Shown: one piece after another, positions 25,888-34,711 of the stretch | Layout: the number at the start of each line of letters is the position of its first letter | Position numbering within the stretch: the stretch's first letter is position 1 | Assembly: GCF_009857605.1 (NCBI RefSeq) | Contig: NZ_WWCT01000004.1 | Span: 248,001 to 312,000, forward strand | Length of the DNA stretch: 64,000 bases | Direction: 5' to 3' | Origin: Duganella levis | GTDB lineage: Bacteria; Pseudomonadota; Gammaproteobacteria; Burkholderiales; Burkholderiaceae_D | Notes under the pieces: generated by a model | Database searches by the model: none | What the model was told of the DNA's origin: nothing | What the model saw: only the letters and a program-made list of their open reading frames with translations | Position numbers and translations under genes: made by a program

Positions 25888-27282
25888 ATGAGAGTTTTAT
25901 TACGCGCGACGGCCTTGGCCGTCGCGGCGACGTTGAGCGCCTGCGCGGTGCAAGGACCGGCAACGCAGGTAGATGCGCTAACGCCGCAGCAGTGGCAAGC
26001 GCCGTTGCCGCACAACGGCAGCCAGGCCGATCTCGCCAGCTGGTGGGGCGGGCAGGCCGATGGCTTGCTGGTGCAGCTGATCGAATCAGCGCAGGCGGTC
26101 AGTCCGACCGTGGCGTCGGCGGCCTCGCGCATTGCGCAGTCGCGCGCCGAGCGGGTCGCCGCAGGCGCGGCGCTGCTGCCGAATGTGGATGCGGCAGCCA
26201 GCGTGAACCGCTCCAACCAGCAATCGGCGCTGCCGATGGGGACTACCTCGCAGGCGGCCTTGAATGCGTCGTGGGAGGTGGATCTGTTTGGCGCCAACCG
26301 GGCGGCGCGCGATGCGGCGCAGGCGCGGCTGGAGAGCGCACACGCGGGCTGGCATGATGCGCGCGTGTCGGTGGCGGCCGAGGTGGCGAACCAGTATTAC
26401 GGTCTGCGCGCCTGTGAGCAGTTGCTGACGGTGGCGCAGCAGGATGCGCGGTCGCGCACCGATACCGAGCGGCTGACGGAGCTGAGCGCCAAGGCGGGCT
26501 TCCAGTCGCCCGCCAGCCTGTCGCTGGCCCGCGCCAGCGCCGCCGATGGCAACAACCGCTACCTCTCCCAGCGCGCCGCATGCGACATAGACGTCAAAGT
26601 GCTGTCCGCCCTGACCGCCATCGACGAACCGGCATTGCGCCAGAAACTCGCGGCCGGCCTGCCGGTTGCCGGCACTGCGCCGGAGATGGAGATTGCGGAA
26701 CTGCCGGCGCGCACGCTGAGCCAGCGGCCGGACGTGTTCACTGCCGAACGCGAAGTGGCGGCCGCCAGTGCCGATGTCGGCAACGCCCAGGCGCAGCGCT
26801 ATCCGCGCCTGACCTTATCCGGCTCGGTCGGCGTGGCCAACTTCCGCGCCGGCGGCGACAGCACCCAGACCGACACCTGGACCATCGGCCCGGTCGCGCT
26901 GTCGCTGCCGGTGTTCGACGCCGGCCGCCGCCGCGCCAACGTCGACTCGGCCAACGCACGCTACGACGCCGCCGTCAGCAGCTACCGCGCTACCGTGCGC
27001 CAGGCCGTCAGCGAAGTCGAACAGGCGCTGGTCAATCTGGACAGCACCGCCGCCCGCGCCGGCCATGCCCAGAGCGCGTTGGAAGGCTACCGCGCCAACT
27101 ACGCCGCCGTTGATGAGCGCTACAAGAACGGCATGGCCAGCCTGTTCGAACTGGAAGACGCGCGCCGCACGCGCCTCACCGCCGAGCAAACCGTCATCAA
27201 CCTGCAACGCGACCGCAGCGCCGCCTGGGTCGCCCTGTACCGCGCCGCCGGCGGTGGCTTCACCCCGCCCGCCGCCAACTAA
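25888..27282 (+). CDS. RND efflux outer-membrane lipoprotein (OprM/NodT family)
   Basis: A 464-residue outer membrane factor with a lipoprotein signal (MRVLLRATALAVAATLSAC; Cys19 lipidated). It has the two homologous halves of TolC-like proteins: long helices rich in Ala/Gln and short beta segments, with repeated LSQRPDVFTAEREVAAA and SVGVANFRAGG features. It forms the outer-membrane exit duct of the pump. First of a four-gene operon: the adaptor gene starts 15 bases later. Confidence 0.88.
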   Translation: MRVLLRATALAVAATLSACAVQGPATQVDALTPQQWQAPLPHNGSQADLASWWGGQADGLLVQLIESAQAVSPTVASAASRIAQSRAERVAAGAALLPNVDAAASVNRSNQQSALPMGTTSQAALNASWEVDLFGANRAARDAAQARLESAHAGWHDARVSVAAEVANQYYGLRACEQLLTVAQQDARSRTDTERLTELSAKAGFQSPASLSLARASAADGNNRYLSQRAACDIDVKVLSALTAIDEPALRQKLAAGLPVAGTAPEMEIAELPARTLSQRPDVFTAEREVAAASADVGNAQAQRYPRLTLSGSVGVANFRAGGDSTQTDTWTIGPVALSLPVFDAGRRRANVDSANARYDAAVSSYRATVRQAVSEVEQALVNLDSTAARAGHAQSALEGYRANYAAVDERYKNGMASLFELEDARRTRLTAEQTVINLQRDRSAAWVALYRAAGGGFTPPAAN

Positions 27283-27297
27283 CTTTATCAGCCCACC

Positions 27298-28407
27298 ATG
27301 AACGCCAAACTGAAACCACTCGCCTACGTCCTGGCAGCCGCTTTTGCAGTCGCCGCCGCCGGCGTCGCCAGCTATTCCCAAGCCGCCGACGACAAGAAAG
27401 CCGAAGCCCCCAAGGCCGCGCTGACCGTCACCATCACCCAGCCCAGCGCCGCCAGCCTGCCGATCAAACTGGCCGCCAACGGCAACGTCGCCGCCTGGCA
27501 GGAAGCCAGCGTCTCCAGCGAATCGAACGGCCTGCGCCTGACCGACGTGCGCGTCAACGTCGGCGACATCGTCAAGGCCGGCGAAGTGCTGGCCGTATTC
27601 TCCGCCGACACCGTCAACGCCGACCTCGCGCAAGCCCAGGCCGCCGTCCACGAAGCCGAAGCCAACGCCGCCGATGCCGCCGCCAATGCGGCCCGCGCCC
27701 GCACGCTGCAAAACTCCGGCGCCTTAAGCACGCAGCAGATCAGCCAATACAACACCGCCGAACAAACCGCCAACGCCCGCATCGCCTCCGCCAAGGCGGC
27801 ACTGGCCAGCCAGCAGCTACGCCTCAAATACACCAAAGTCGTCGCCCCCGACAGCGGCGTCATCTCGGCCCGCAGCGCCACCGTCGGCGCAGTCTCCGGC
27901 GCCGGCACGGAACTGTTCCGCATGATCCGCCAGGGCCGCCTCGAATGGCGCGCCGAAGTCGTCGCCGCCGACCTGCGCTACCTCAAGCCCGGCGTCAGCG
28001 CCATCGTCAAAGCCGCCAACGGCAGCGAAGTCACCGGCAAGGTGCGCATGATCGCCCCGACCGTCGACCCGCAAACCCGCTCCGCGCTGGTGTACGTCGA
28101 CCTGCCGCAAAGCGCCGGCAGCAAGGACGCGCCGTTCAAGGCCGGCATGTTCGCCAGTGGCCAGTTCCAGCTCGGTGCTTCCGACGCCATGACCGTGCCG
28201 CAGCAGGCCATCGTGGTGCGCGACGGCTTCAGCTTCGTGTTCCGCCTCAACGCCGACAAGCATGTCAGCCAGATCAAGGTGCAACCGGGCCGCCGTCTCG
28301 GCGACCGCATCGAAGTGCTGGGCGGCCTCAAAGCCGACACCCAGATCGTGGTGCGCGGCGCCGGCTTCCTCAACGACGGTGACCTGGTCAACGTCGTCGC
28401 CAGCTAA
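27298..28407 (+). CDS. RND efflux periplasmic adaptor (membrane fusion protein)
   Basis: A 369-residue adaptor with an N-terminal export signal (residues 8-29, ending SYSQAAD). The lipoyl/barrel-sandwich halves (LAANGNVAAWQEASVSSES and TKVVAPDSGVISAR) flank an Ala-rich helical hairpin (about 95-170), followed by beta-barrel and membrane-proximal domains (QAIVVRDG, RRLGDRIEVLGGL). It links the inner-membrane RND pump to the outer membrane factor. The permease gene begins nine bases after its stop. Confidence 0.88.
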   Translation: MNAKLKPLAYVLAAAFAVAAAGVASYSQAADDKKAEAPKAALTVTITQPSAASLPIKLAANGNVAAWQEASVSSESNGLRLTDVRVNVGDIVKAGEVLAVFSADTVNADLAQAQAAVHEAEANAADAAANAARARTLQNSGALSTQQISQYNTAEQTANARIASAKAALASQQLRLKYTKVVAPDSGVISARSATVGAVSGAGTELFRMIRQGRLEWRAEVVAADLRYLKPGVSAIVKAANGSEVTGKVRMIAPTVDPQTRSALVYVDLPQSAGSKDAPFKAGMFASGQFQLGASDAMTVPQQAIVVRDGFSFVFRLNADKHVSQIKVQPGRRLGDRIEVLGGLKADTQIVVRGAGFLNDGDLVNVVAS

Positions 28408-28415
28408 GGAACAGC

Positions 28416-31400
28416 ATGAATTTCTCCGCCCTCTCCATCAAGAATCCGATCCCGGCGATCATGCTGTTTGCGCTGCTGTCGCTGGCCGGCTTCCTGGCCT
28501 ACAAGGCCAATCCGGTGCAGGACTTCCCGGACATCGAACTGCCGATCGTCACCGTCACCGCCACGCTGGACGGCAGCGCGCCGGCGCAGCTGGAAACCGA
28601 AGTCTCGCGCAAAATCGAAGACTCGGTGGCTACCCTGCAAGGTATCAAGAACATCTCCACCACCGTGCTCGATGGCGTCTCCACCACCACCGTCGAATTC
28701 ATCCTGGAGAAAAATATCTCCGACGCGGTGAACGACGTGCGCGACGCCGTCGCCCGCGTCAAGGCCGACATGCCGGCCGAGCTGCGCGACCCGAGCGTCA
28801 CCAAGGCCTCCACCGCCGGCCGCGTGGTGCTGACCTTCACCGCCGCCGATGCACCGACCCACGGCGACAAAATGGACAACCAGGAAATCAGCTGGTTCGT
28901 CGATAACAACGTCGCCAAGCGCCTGCTGGCGGTGCCTGGCGTCGGCGCGGTCAAACGCGTCGGCGGCGTCTATCGCGAAATCCGCGTGGAGCTGGACGAC
29001 GCCCGCATGGCCGCACTGCGCGTCTCCGCGCTGGACGTCTCGCGCCAGCTGCATCAGGTGCAGAAAGAAGCGCCGGGCGGACGCGGTGACGTCAGCGGCG
29101 CCGAACAATCAGTGCGCACCATTGCCACCGTGCAGACGGCGGCCGAACTGGCGGCCATGGACTTGCCATTGCCGGACGGCCGCCGCGTGCGGCTCGACCA
29201 GGTGGCAACCGTCACCGACACCGTCTCCGAACCGCGCGCCATCGCACTGCAAGACGGCGCACCGGTGGTCGGCTTTGAAATCTTCCGCACCAAGGGCGCC
29301 AGCGAAGTGGCCGTCGCCAAAGGGGCGCGCGCCGCCATCGAAGAGCTGCAAAAGAACAATCCAAAAGTCGAACTGAAACAGGTCATCGACAACGCCCATC
29401 CGGTCGAAGAAAACTTCGACGGCTCGATGGAACTGCTGTACGAAGGCTCGCTGCTGGCGGTGCTGGTGGTGTGGTGGTTCCTGCGCGACTGGCGCGCCAC
29501 GCTGGTGGCCGCCGCCGCGTTGCCGCTGTCGGTGATGCCGGCCTTCCTCGGCATCTACCTGTTCGGCTACACGCTCAACACCGTCACGCTGCTGTCGCTG
29601 GCCCTGGTGGTCGGCGTGCTGGTGGACGACGCCATCGTCGAAATCGAAAACATCGAGCGCCATCTGCGCATGGGCAAAACACCGATGGAAGCAGCGATGG
29701 AAGCGGCCGACGAAATCGGCATGGCGGTCATCGCCACCACCTTCGCACTGGTGGCCGTGTTCCTGCCGACTGCCTTCATGAGCGGCATTCCAGGCCTGTT
29801 CTTCAAACAGTTCGGCTGGACCGCCGTGATCGCGGTGCTGGCGTCGCTGGTGGTGGCGCGTCTGCTGACGCCAATGATGGCGGCCTACATCCTCAAGCCT
29901 ACAGCGCACAAGGAAGAAAAAGACGGCTGGCTGATGTCGCGCTACATCCGCGTCATGCGCTGGTGCCTGACGCACCGCCTGGTGACCGCCAGCGCCGCCG
30001 CCGTGTTCTTCGTCACCTCGATCATGCTGGTCGGCCTGCTGCCGACGGGCTTCGTGCCGGCGGCCGACCGTTCGCAAACGCAGATCAACCTGGAACTGCC
30101 GCCCGGCTCCACGCTGGCCGAAACCAGTGTAGTCGCCGAACGCGCGCGCCAGGCGGCGATGCAGGTCAAGGGCATCAAGTCGGTGTTCAGCTCCATCGGC
30201 GGCGGCTCCAGCGGCGACGCCTTTGCCCCCGGCGCCGCAGCGGAAGCGCGCAGCGCCGTGTTGACGCTGACCACAGTGCACCGCACCGACCGCAAGGAAT
30301 CGATGGCCGATCTGGAAGCCGAAATCCGCCACAAGCTGGACGCCATTCCCGGCGCCCGCTTCAAGGTCGGCCCGCCGGACAACGGCGTCAAGATGCAACT
30401 GGTGCTGCGCAGCGAAGATCCCGTGGCCCTGAAAGCCGCCGCACAGAAAGCCGAGCGCGAACTGCGCACGCTGAAAGGCGTCGGCAATGTGCGCTCGACC
30501 GCTTCGCTGGTGCGGCCGGAAATCATCGTCAAACCAGACTTCGCCAAGGCGGCCGACATGGGCGTCACCGCCGAATCCATCGGCCAGACGGTGCGCGTGG
30601 CCACCGCCGGCGACTACGACACCGACCTGACCAAAATGAACCTACCGGAGCGCCAGGTGCCGATCCGCGTCAAGCTGCCGGACGCGGTGCGCGCCGACCT
30701 TGAGGCCATCGGCCGCCTGACGGTGCCGGGCAAGAACGGCCCGGTACTGCTGGCCACCGTGGCCGACATCAGCATGGAAAGCGGCCCGGCGCAGATCAAT
30801 CGCCTCAACCGCAGCCGCAACGTCACGCTGGAAGTAGAACTGGGCAAGCGCGCGCTGGGTGAAGTCAACAGCGAAGCCCGCGCACTACCGTCGCTGAAAA
30901 ACCTGCCGCCGTCAGTGAAGATCGCGGAGCTGGGCGACACTCAGGAGATGGCGTCGCTGTTCGCCAGCTTCGGCCTGGCCATGCTGATCGGCGTGTTGTG
31001 CATCTACTGCGTGCTGGTGTTGCTGTTCAAGGACTTCATGCAGCCGGCGACGATTCTGGCGGCGCTACCGTTGTCGATCGGCGGCGCCTTCGTGGCGCTG
31101 CTGGTGACGCATAGCGCGCTGTCGATGCCGTCGATGATCGGCTTGATCATGCTGATGGGGATCGTGACAAAAAATTCAATCTTATTGGTTGATTATGCTA
31201 TTCTGGCCCGCCAGGAAGGCATGGGGCGTTTTGAAGCGCTGGTCGATGCCTGCCACAAACGTAGCCGTCCGATCCTGATGACCACCATTGCAATGGGCGC
31301 GGGCATGATGCCGCTGGCCCTGGGCTGGGGCGCCGACCCGAGCTTCCGCTCTCCGATGGCGATCACCGTGATTGGCGGCCTGATTACTTCAACGCTTTTG

Positions 31401-31541
31401 AGTTTGCTGGTGGTGCCTGCCGTGTTCACCTATGTCGACGACTTTGAACACTGGCTGCAGCGCATGCTGCGCAAGGTGCGCCGCCAGCCGGCCGTTCATG
31501 AAGGAGACGTACATGCAATACGAGATAAAAGAACTGCCTGA
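28416..31541 (+). CDS. RND efflux inner-membrane permease (HAE1-like)
   Basis: A 1041-residue RND pump with twelve membrane helices and two large periplasmic loops, starting MNFSALSIKNPIPAIMLFAL. The proton-relay pair is visible in helix 4 as GVLVDDAIVEIENIERHL (Asp about 403-404), and the repeated half has LMGIVTKNSILLVDYAI with the conserved Lys. The porter domain segment PVQDFPDIELPIVTVTA is typical of drug, not metal, RND pumps. Length matches the family. Its 3' end overlaps the GyrI-like gene by 29 bases. Drug specificity cannot be predicted. Confidence 0.9.
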   Translation: MNFSALSIKNPIPAIMLFALLSLAGFLAYKANPVQDFPDIELPIVTVTATLDGSAPAQLETEVSRKIEDSVATLQGIKNISTTVLDGVSTTTVEFILEKNISDAVNDVRDAVARVKADMPAELRDPSVTKASTAGRVVLTFTAADAPTHGDKMDNQEISWFVDNNVAKRLLAVPGVGAVKRVGGVYREIRVELDDARMAALRVSALDVSRQLHQVQKEAPGGRGDVSGAEQSVRTIATVQTAAELAAMDLPLPDGRRVRLDQVATVTDTVSEPRAIALQDGAPVVGFEIFRTKGASEVAVAKGARAAIEELQKNNPKVELKQVIDNAHPVEENFDGSMELLYEGSLLAVLVVWWFLRDWRATLVAAAALPLSVMPAFLGIYLFGYTLNTVTLLSLALVVGVLVDDAIVEIENIERHLRMGKTPMEAAMEAADEIGMAVIATTFALVAVFLPTAFMSGIPGLFFKQFGWTAVIAVLASLVVARLLTPMMAAYILKPTAHKEEKDGWLMSRYIRVMRWCLTHRLVTASAAAVFFVTSIMLVGLLPTGFVPAADRSQTQINLELPPGSTLAETSVVAERARQAAMQVKGIKSVFSSIGGGSSGDAFAPGAAAEARSAVLTLTTVHRTDRKESMADLEAEIRHKLDAIPGARFKVGPPDNGVKMQLVLRSEDPVALKAAAQKAERELRTLKGVGNVRSTASLVRPEIIVKPDFAKAADMGVTAESIGQTVRVATAGDYDTDLTKMNLPERQVPIRVKLPDAVRADLEAIGRLTVPGKNGPVLLATVADISMESGPAQINRLNRSRNVTLEVELGKRALGEVNSEARALPSLKNLPPSVKIAELGDTQEMASLFASFGLAMLIGVLCIYCVLVLLFKDFMQPATILAALPLSIGGAFVALLVTHSALSMPSMIGLIMLMGIVTKNSILLVDYAILARQEGMGRFEALVDACHKRSRPILMTTIAMGAGMMPLALGWGADPSFRSPMAITVIGGLITSTLLSLLVVPAVFTYVDDFEHWLQRMLRKVRRQPAVHEGDVHAIRDKRTA

Positions 31542-31971
31542 AGTCCGTGTCGCCTACTTGCGCTACAAGGGGCCGTTCGGCCCCGCCGTTGGCGAGTTCT
31601 GGAAGGAAGTGTTCACGCCGTGGCAGCAAGCCATGGGCCTGACCGGCAAGGTGACCTACGGCGTGGCGCAGGATGATCCCTCCACCACTCCGCCCGCCGA
31701 GTGCCGCTACGACGCCTGTGTGGCGGTATCGGCCGACTATCCGATCCAGCTGCCGGCCAAGGAATCGCACCTGCCGGCGGGGCACTACGCGGTGGCGGCT
31801 TTCAAGGGCACCGGCGCCGACGTGCCGACGGCATGGGGCGAGTTCTTCGGCCAGCTGTCAGCCGAAGGCAAGATCGACGAAGGCGTGTGCTTCGAGCGCT
31901 ATCCGGCCGATTACGACATGGACCCGGACACCGGCATGTTCACCGCGGAACTCTGCATTCCGGTGAAGTAA
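31513..31971 (+). CDS. GyrI-like small-molecule-binding protein
   Basis: A 152-residue stand-alone GyrI-like (SHS2-type) domain starting MQYEIKELPEVRVAYLRYKG, the usual opening of these ligand-binding proteins, with strands CRYDACVAVSADYP, GHYAVAAFKGTG and a final AELCIPVK. AAGGAG is six bases before the ATG at 31513, which overlaps the RND permease end. In this family the domain binds amphipathic drugs or hydrolyses cyclopropanoid toxins. Its place at the end of an efflux operon suggests it sequesters or senses pump substrates. Confidence 0.85.
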   Translation: MQYEIKELPEVRVAYLRYKGPFGPAVGEFWKEVFTPWQQAMGLTGKVTYGVAQDDPSTTPPAECRYDACVAVSADYPIQLPAKESHLPAGHYAVAAFKGTGADVPTAWGEFFGQLSAEGKIDEGVCFERYPADYDMDPDTGMFTAELCIPVK

Positions 31972-31983
31972 CCCCAGTCCGAA

Positions 31984-32030
31984 GGGGTCAGACCCCGCAT
32001 GGGGTCTGACCCCGCATGGGGTCTGACCCC
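31984..32030. repeat. Three 13-bp palindromes in tandem, 17-bp period
   Basis: GGGGTCAGACCCC (31984-31996), then GGGGTCTGACCCC twice (32001-32013 and 32018-32030), each separated by GCAT. The first unit is the reverse complement of the other two, so the array can fold in several ways. It lies between two convergent efflux operons and probably acts as a bidirectional terminator or as a REP-type element. The GGGGTCAG core is shared with the palindrome at 3037-3132. Confidence 0.85.
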
Positions 32031-32061
32031 GGCATGCCGCCGTGCGGGGTGGCAGGCGCCA

Positions 32062-33495
32062 TCACCTTGCGCCTGAATCAGGGCCGCCGATTCGCGGTTG
32101 CCATCCCCCGCCTAACACGCGGTACAGGTCCACTGAAGCGACCAGTATCCGCGTCTTCAACTGCAAACGTCCGACGTCCGCGCTGTACAGCGTGCGTTGG
32201 GCGTCCAGTTCTTCCAGATACGAGGCATAGCCGTTGCGATAGCGGTTGTGCGCAATGCGCAGCGTTTCCGCTGCCGTGGCGCGACGCGCGTCGTTCTGAA
32301 TCGCCTGTTCACGCAGCCGCACGATCGCGCCCAGGCCGTTCTCGGTTTCGGAAAACGCCGTCCGCACCGCGCTCTCATACGCATAGATGCTCTGGTCGCG
32401 CTGCGCCGCCACCGAGTCGGTCTGCGACTGCACGCGGCCGCCGTCGAACACTGGCGCGGCGACGGCGGCGGTCAGATGCCACAACGCGGTCGGCGCGTTG
32501 AGCAAATCGTGCCACTTCAGATTTTGCACGCCGCCCACTGCGGTCAGCCGAAACGACGGCAGCAGCTGGTCGCGCGTGGCTTGCAGGTTGGCGTTGAGCG
32601 CCACCAGGTTGTATTCCGCGCGCGCGATGTCGGGACGGCGGCGCAGCAGTTCCGACGGCAGCCCTTCCGGCACCGGTGGCGATTGCAGGTCCGCCAGCGC
32701 CGTGCCGCGCGCCACCGGGCCGGGATTGCCCCCGGTGAGGATGGACAGCGCGTTTTCCTGTTCAAAGATTTGCCGTTTCAGCTGCGGGACGGTTTCGGCG
32801 GTGGTCTGGTATTCGGCCTGCGCTTGCAGCCACTCCAGCCGCGAGCTGTAGCCGACGTCGAACTGGCGCTTGGCCAGCTTGGCGGATTCTTCGCGCAGTT
32901 TGAGCGTGGCTTCGGTCAGCTCCAGCTGCGCATCCAGGCCGCGCAGGTTGAGATAGCCGGAGGCCACAGTGGCGGCGATCGACAGCGCCACCGCATCGGC
33001 GTTGGCTTGCTCGGCCTGATAGGTGGCGGTGGCGGCGTCGGTCAGCGCGGCCAGCCGGCCCCACGCGTCGATTTCGTAGCTGGCCTGGAATTCGGCCTGG
33101 TAGACGTTGGTTACGTACGGCACGCCGTTGTACGCCAGCTGGCGCGTGCGGGTGGGCGTGGTGTCGACCGAGACGGTGGGCTTCTGTCCGGCTTCGGCGA
33201 CGCCGACCAGCGCGCGGTACTGCGCCACGCGGGCGCGGGCGACGCGCAGGTCGCCGTTGTTTTGCAAGGCCGTGTCGACCAGCGCCGTCAATGCGGGATC
33301 GCCAAAGCTCTGCCACCACTGCTGCGCCACCGGCCCACTGCCCTGCTGCTGCACCGCCGTGCGCCATGCAGTTGGCACCTGCAAGGTCGACGCCGGCGGC
33401 GGCGCGACAGTCGCCGCGCAACCAGCCAGCACCAACGCCACGGCCACCGCCACGCCCGTGGCGCGCGGGCGCCTCCACGATGCGCGCCACGTCAT
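32062..33495 (-). CDS. Efflux outer-membrane lipoprotein (NodT family)
   Basis: A 477-residue outer membrane factor with a lipoprotein signal ending VALVLAGC (Cys26). Features of the NodT family are LPSELLRRRPDIARAEYNL near residues 280-300 and AAPVFDGGRVQSQTDS near 355-370, each in one of the two TolC-like halves. It is last in the EmrB-EmrA-OMF operon and its ATG overlaps the adaptor stop (ATGA). It likely completes the MFS-based tripartite pump. Confidence 0.88.
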   Translation of the reverse strand: MTWRASWRRPRATGVAVAVALVLAGCAATVAPPPASTLQVPTAWRTAVQQQGSGPVAQQWWQSFGDPALTALVDTALQNNGDLRVARARVAQYRALVGVAEAGQKPTVSVDTTPTRTRQLAYNGVPYVTNVYQAEFQASYEIDAWGRLAALTDAATATYQAEQANADAVALSIAATVASGYLNLRGLDAQLELTEATLKLREESAKLAKRQFDVGYSSRLEWLQAQAEYQTTAETVPQLKRQIFEQENALSILTGGNPGPVARGTALADLQSPPVPEGLPSELLRRRPDIARAEYNLVALNANLQATRDQLLPSFRLTAVGGVQNLKWHDLLNAPTALWHLTAAVAAPVFDGGRVQSQTDSVAAQRDQSIYAYESAVRTAFSETENGLGAIVRLREQAIQNDARRATAAETLRIAHNRYRNGYASYLEELDAQRTLYSADVGRLQLKTRILVASVDLYRVLGGGWQPRIGGPDSGAR

Positions 33496-34706
33496 GGCTT
33501 GGCTCCCGCCGGCGCTGCGGCTGGCGCAGGCTGGCTATGCGCCGTCTCGCGCACCTTGACCGAGGTGTCGATACTGACCACCACCGACATGCCGGGCGAC
33601 AGCCGGCGCGCGTTGGCCTGGCCCTGGTCGATGCGAATGCGCACCGGAATCCGCTGCGCGATCTTGACGAAGTTGCCGGTGGCGTTATCCGCCGGCAGAA
33701 CGCTGAATTCCGAGCCGGTGGCCGGCGAAATCCGCTCCACCACGCCAGTCAGCTGCGCGCCATCCAGCGCATCAACTTTAAACGTCGCCGGCTGGCCGAC
33801 CTGCACGCCATTCATCTGCGTTTCTTTCAGGTTGGCGATCACCCACTGCTGCTTCGGCACCAATCCCATCAACTGCGCGCCGACGTTGACGTATGCGCCT
33901 TTGCGCACCGTGACCTGCCCCAGCTGCCCATCCTCCGGCGCCGTGATGCGCGTATTATCCAGATCCACCTTGGCCGCCTTCAGCGCCGCTTCCGCATTCG
34001 CCACCGCCGCTTCCAGCGACAGCTTGTTGACCGTCACCGACAGCACCTGCTGCTTGGCGATATCCAGACTGGCACGCGCCTGCGCCACCGCCGCCGACGT
34101 CTGGGCATTGGCCGCGCGCGACGAGTCCTGTTCGCGCAACGACAGCGAACCATCTTCCGCCAGCGAATTGACCCGCTTCAGATCGGCCACCGACTTGGCC
34201 GCCTGCGCCTGCGCGTTGGCCAGCGTAGCGTCATTCAGCAGCACGCTGGCTTCGGCCGAGCGATGCGCCTGCACCCAGTTTTCCAGCGCAGCCTTTTGCG
34301 CCGCCAGCTGCGCCTGCGCCTGGTCGTAGCGCTGCTGGTAGATGCGATCGTCGATCTGCGCCAGCAACTCGCCTTGCTTAACGTACTGGAAATCCTGCAC
34401 CTTGACGTCCACCACATAGCCCGGCAGCTGCGTGCCGATCAGCGTCACCTGGCCGCGCACCAGCGCGTTCTCGGTGGAGACAATCGCGCTGGTGAACGGC
34501 GGCAGCCGCCACGCATACAGCACCACCAGCACGCCGACCAGCGCCACCAGCGCAAACAAGGTAGCGGACAGCACTTGCGCGCGCCGGTCCGGCGCCGGCG
34601 CGGCGGGACTGGAAGCCGCCACGGCCGCAGCGGCCGCTGCAGCAGCCATCGCCGCCATGCGGCTGTCGGAAGTGGACGGGGTTTCGGGAGGTGGAGTATT
34701 GGCCAT
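33492..34706 (-). CDS. HlyD/EmrA-family efflux adaptor
   Basis: A 404-residue membrane fusion protein. A low-complexity Ala-rich cytoplasmic N-terminus precedes one membrane helix (about 47-67). The barrel-sandwich halves LIGTQLPGYVVDVKVQDFQYVKQG and TRITAPEDGQLGQVTVRKGAYV flank a long coiled-coil hairpin (about 120-255), the EmrA pattern; NLKETQMNGVQVGQPATFKV is a typical family segment. It starts six bases after the MFS stop. Its partner pump is the upstream DHA2 transporter. Confidence 0.88.
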   Translation of the reverse strand: MANTPPPETPSTSDSRMAAMAAAAAAAAVAASSPAAPAPDRRAQVLSATLFALVALVGVLVVLYAWRLPPFTSAIVSTENALVRGQVTLIGTQLPGYVVDVKVQDFQYVKQGELLAQIDDRIYQQRYDQAQAQLAAQKAALENWVQAHRSAEASVLLNDATLANAQAQAAKSVADLKRVNSLAEDGSLSLREQDSSRAANAQTSAAVAQARASLDIAKQQVLSVTVNKLSLEAAVANAEAALKAAKVDLDNTRITAPEDGQLGQVTVRKGAYVNVGAQLMGLVPKQQWVIANLKETQMNGVQVGQPATFKVDALDGAQLTGVVERISPATGSEFSVLPADNATGNFVKIAQRIPVRIRIDQGQANARRLSPGMSVVVSIDTSVKVRETAHSQPAPAAAPAGAKP

Positions 34707-34711
34707 AGGTT

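Noticed and set aside
31972-32061. CRISPR array between the two efflux operons
   Set aside because: Units are 13-bp palindromes with constant 4-base GCAT separators, not repeats with unique spacers.
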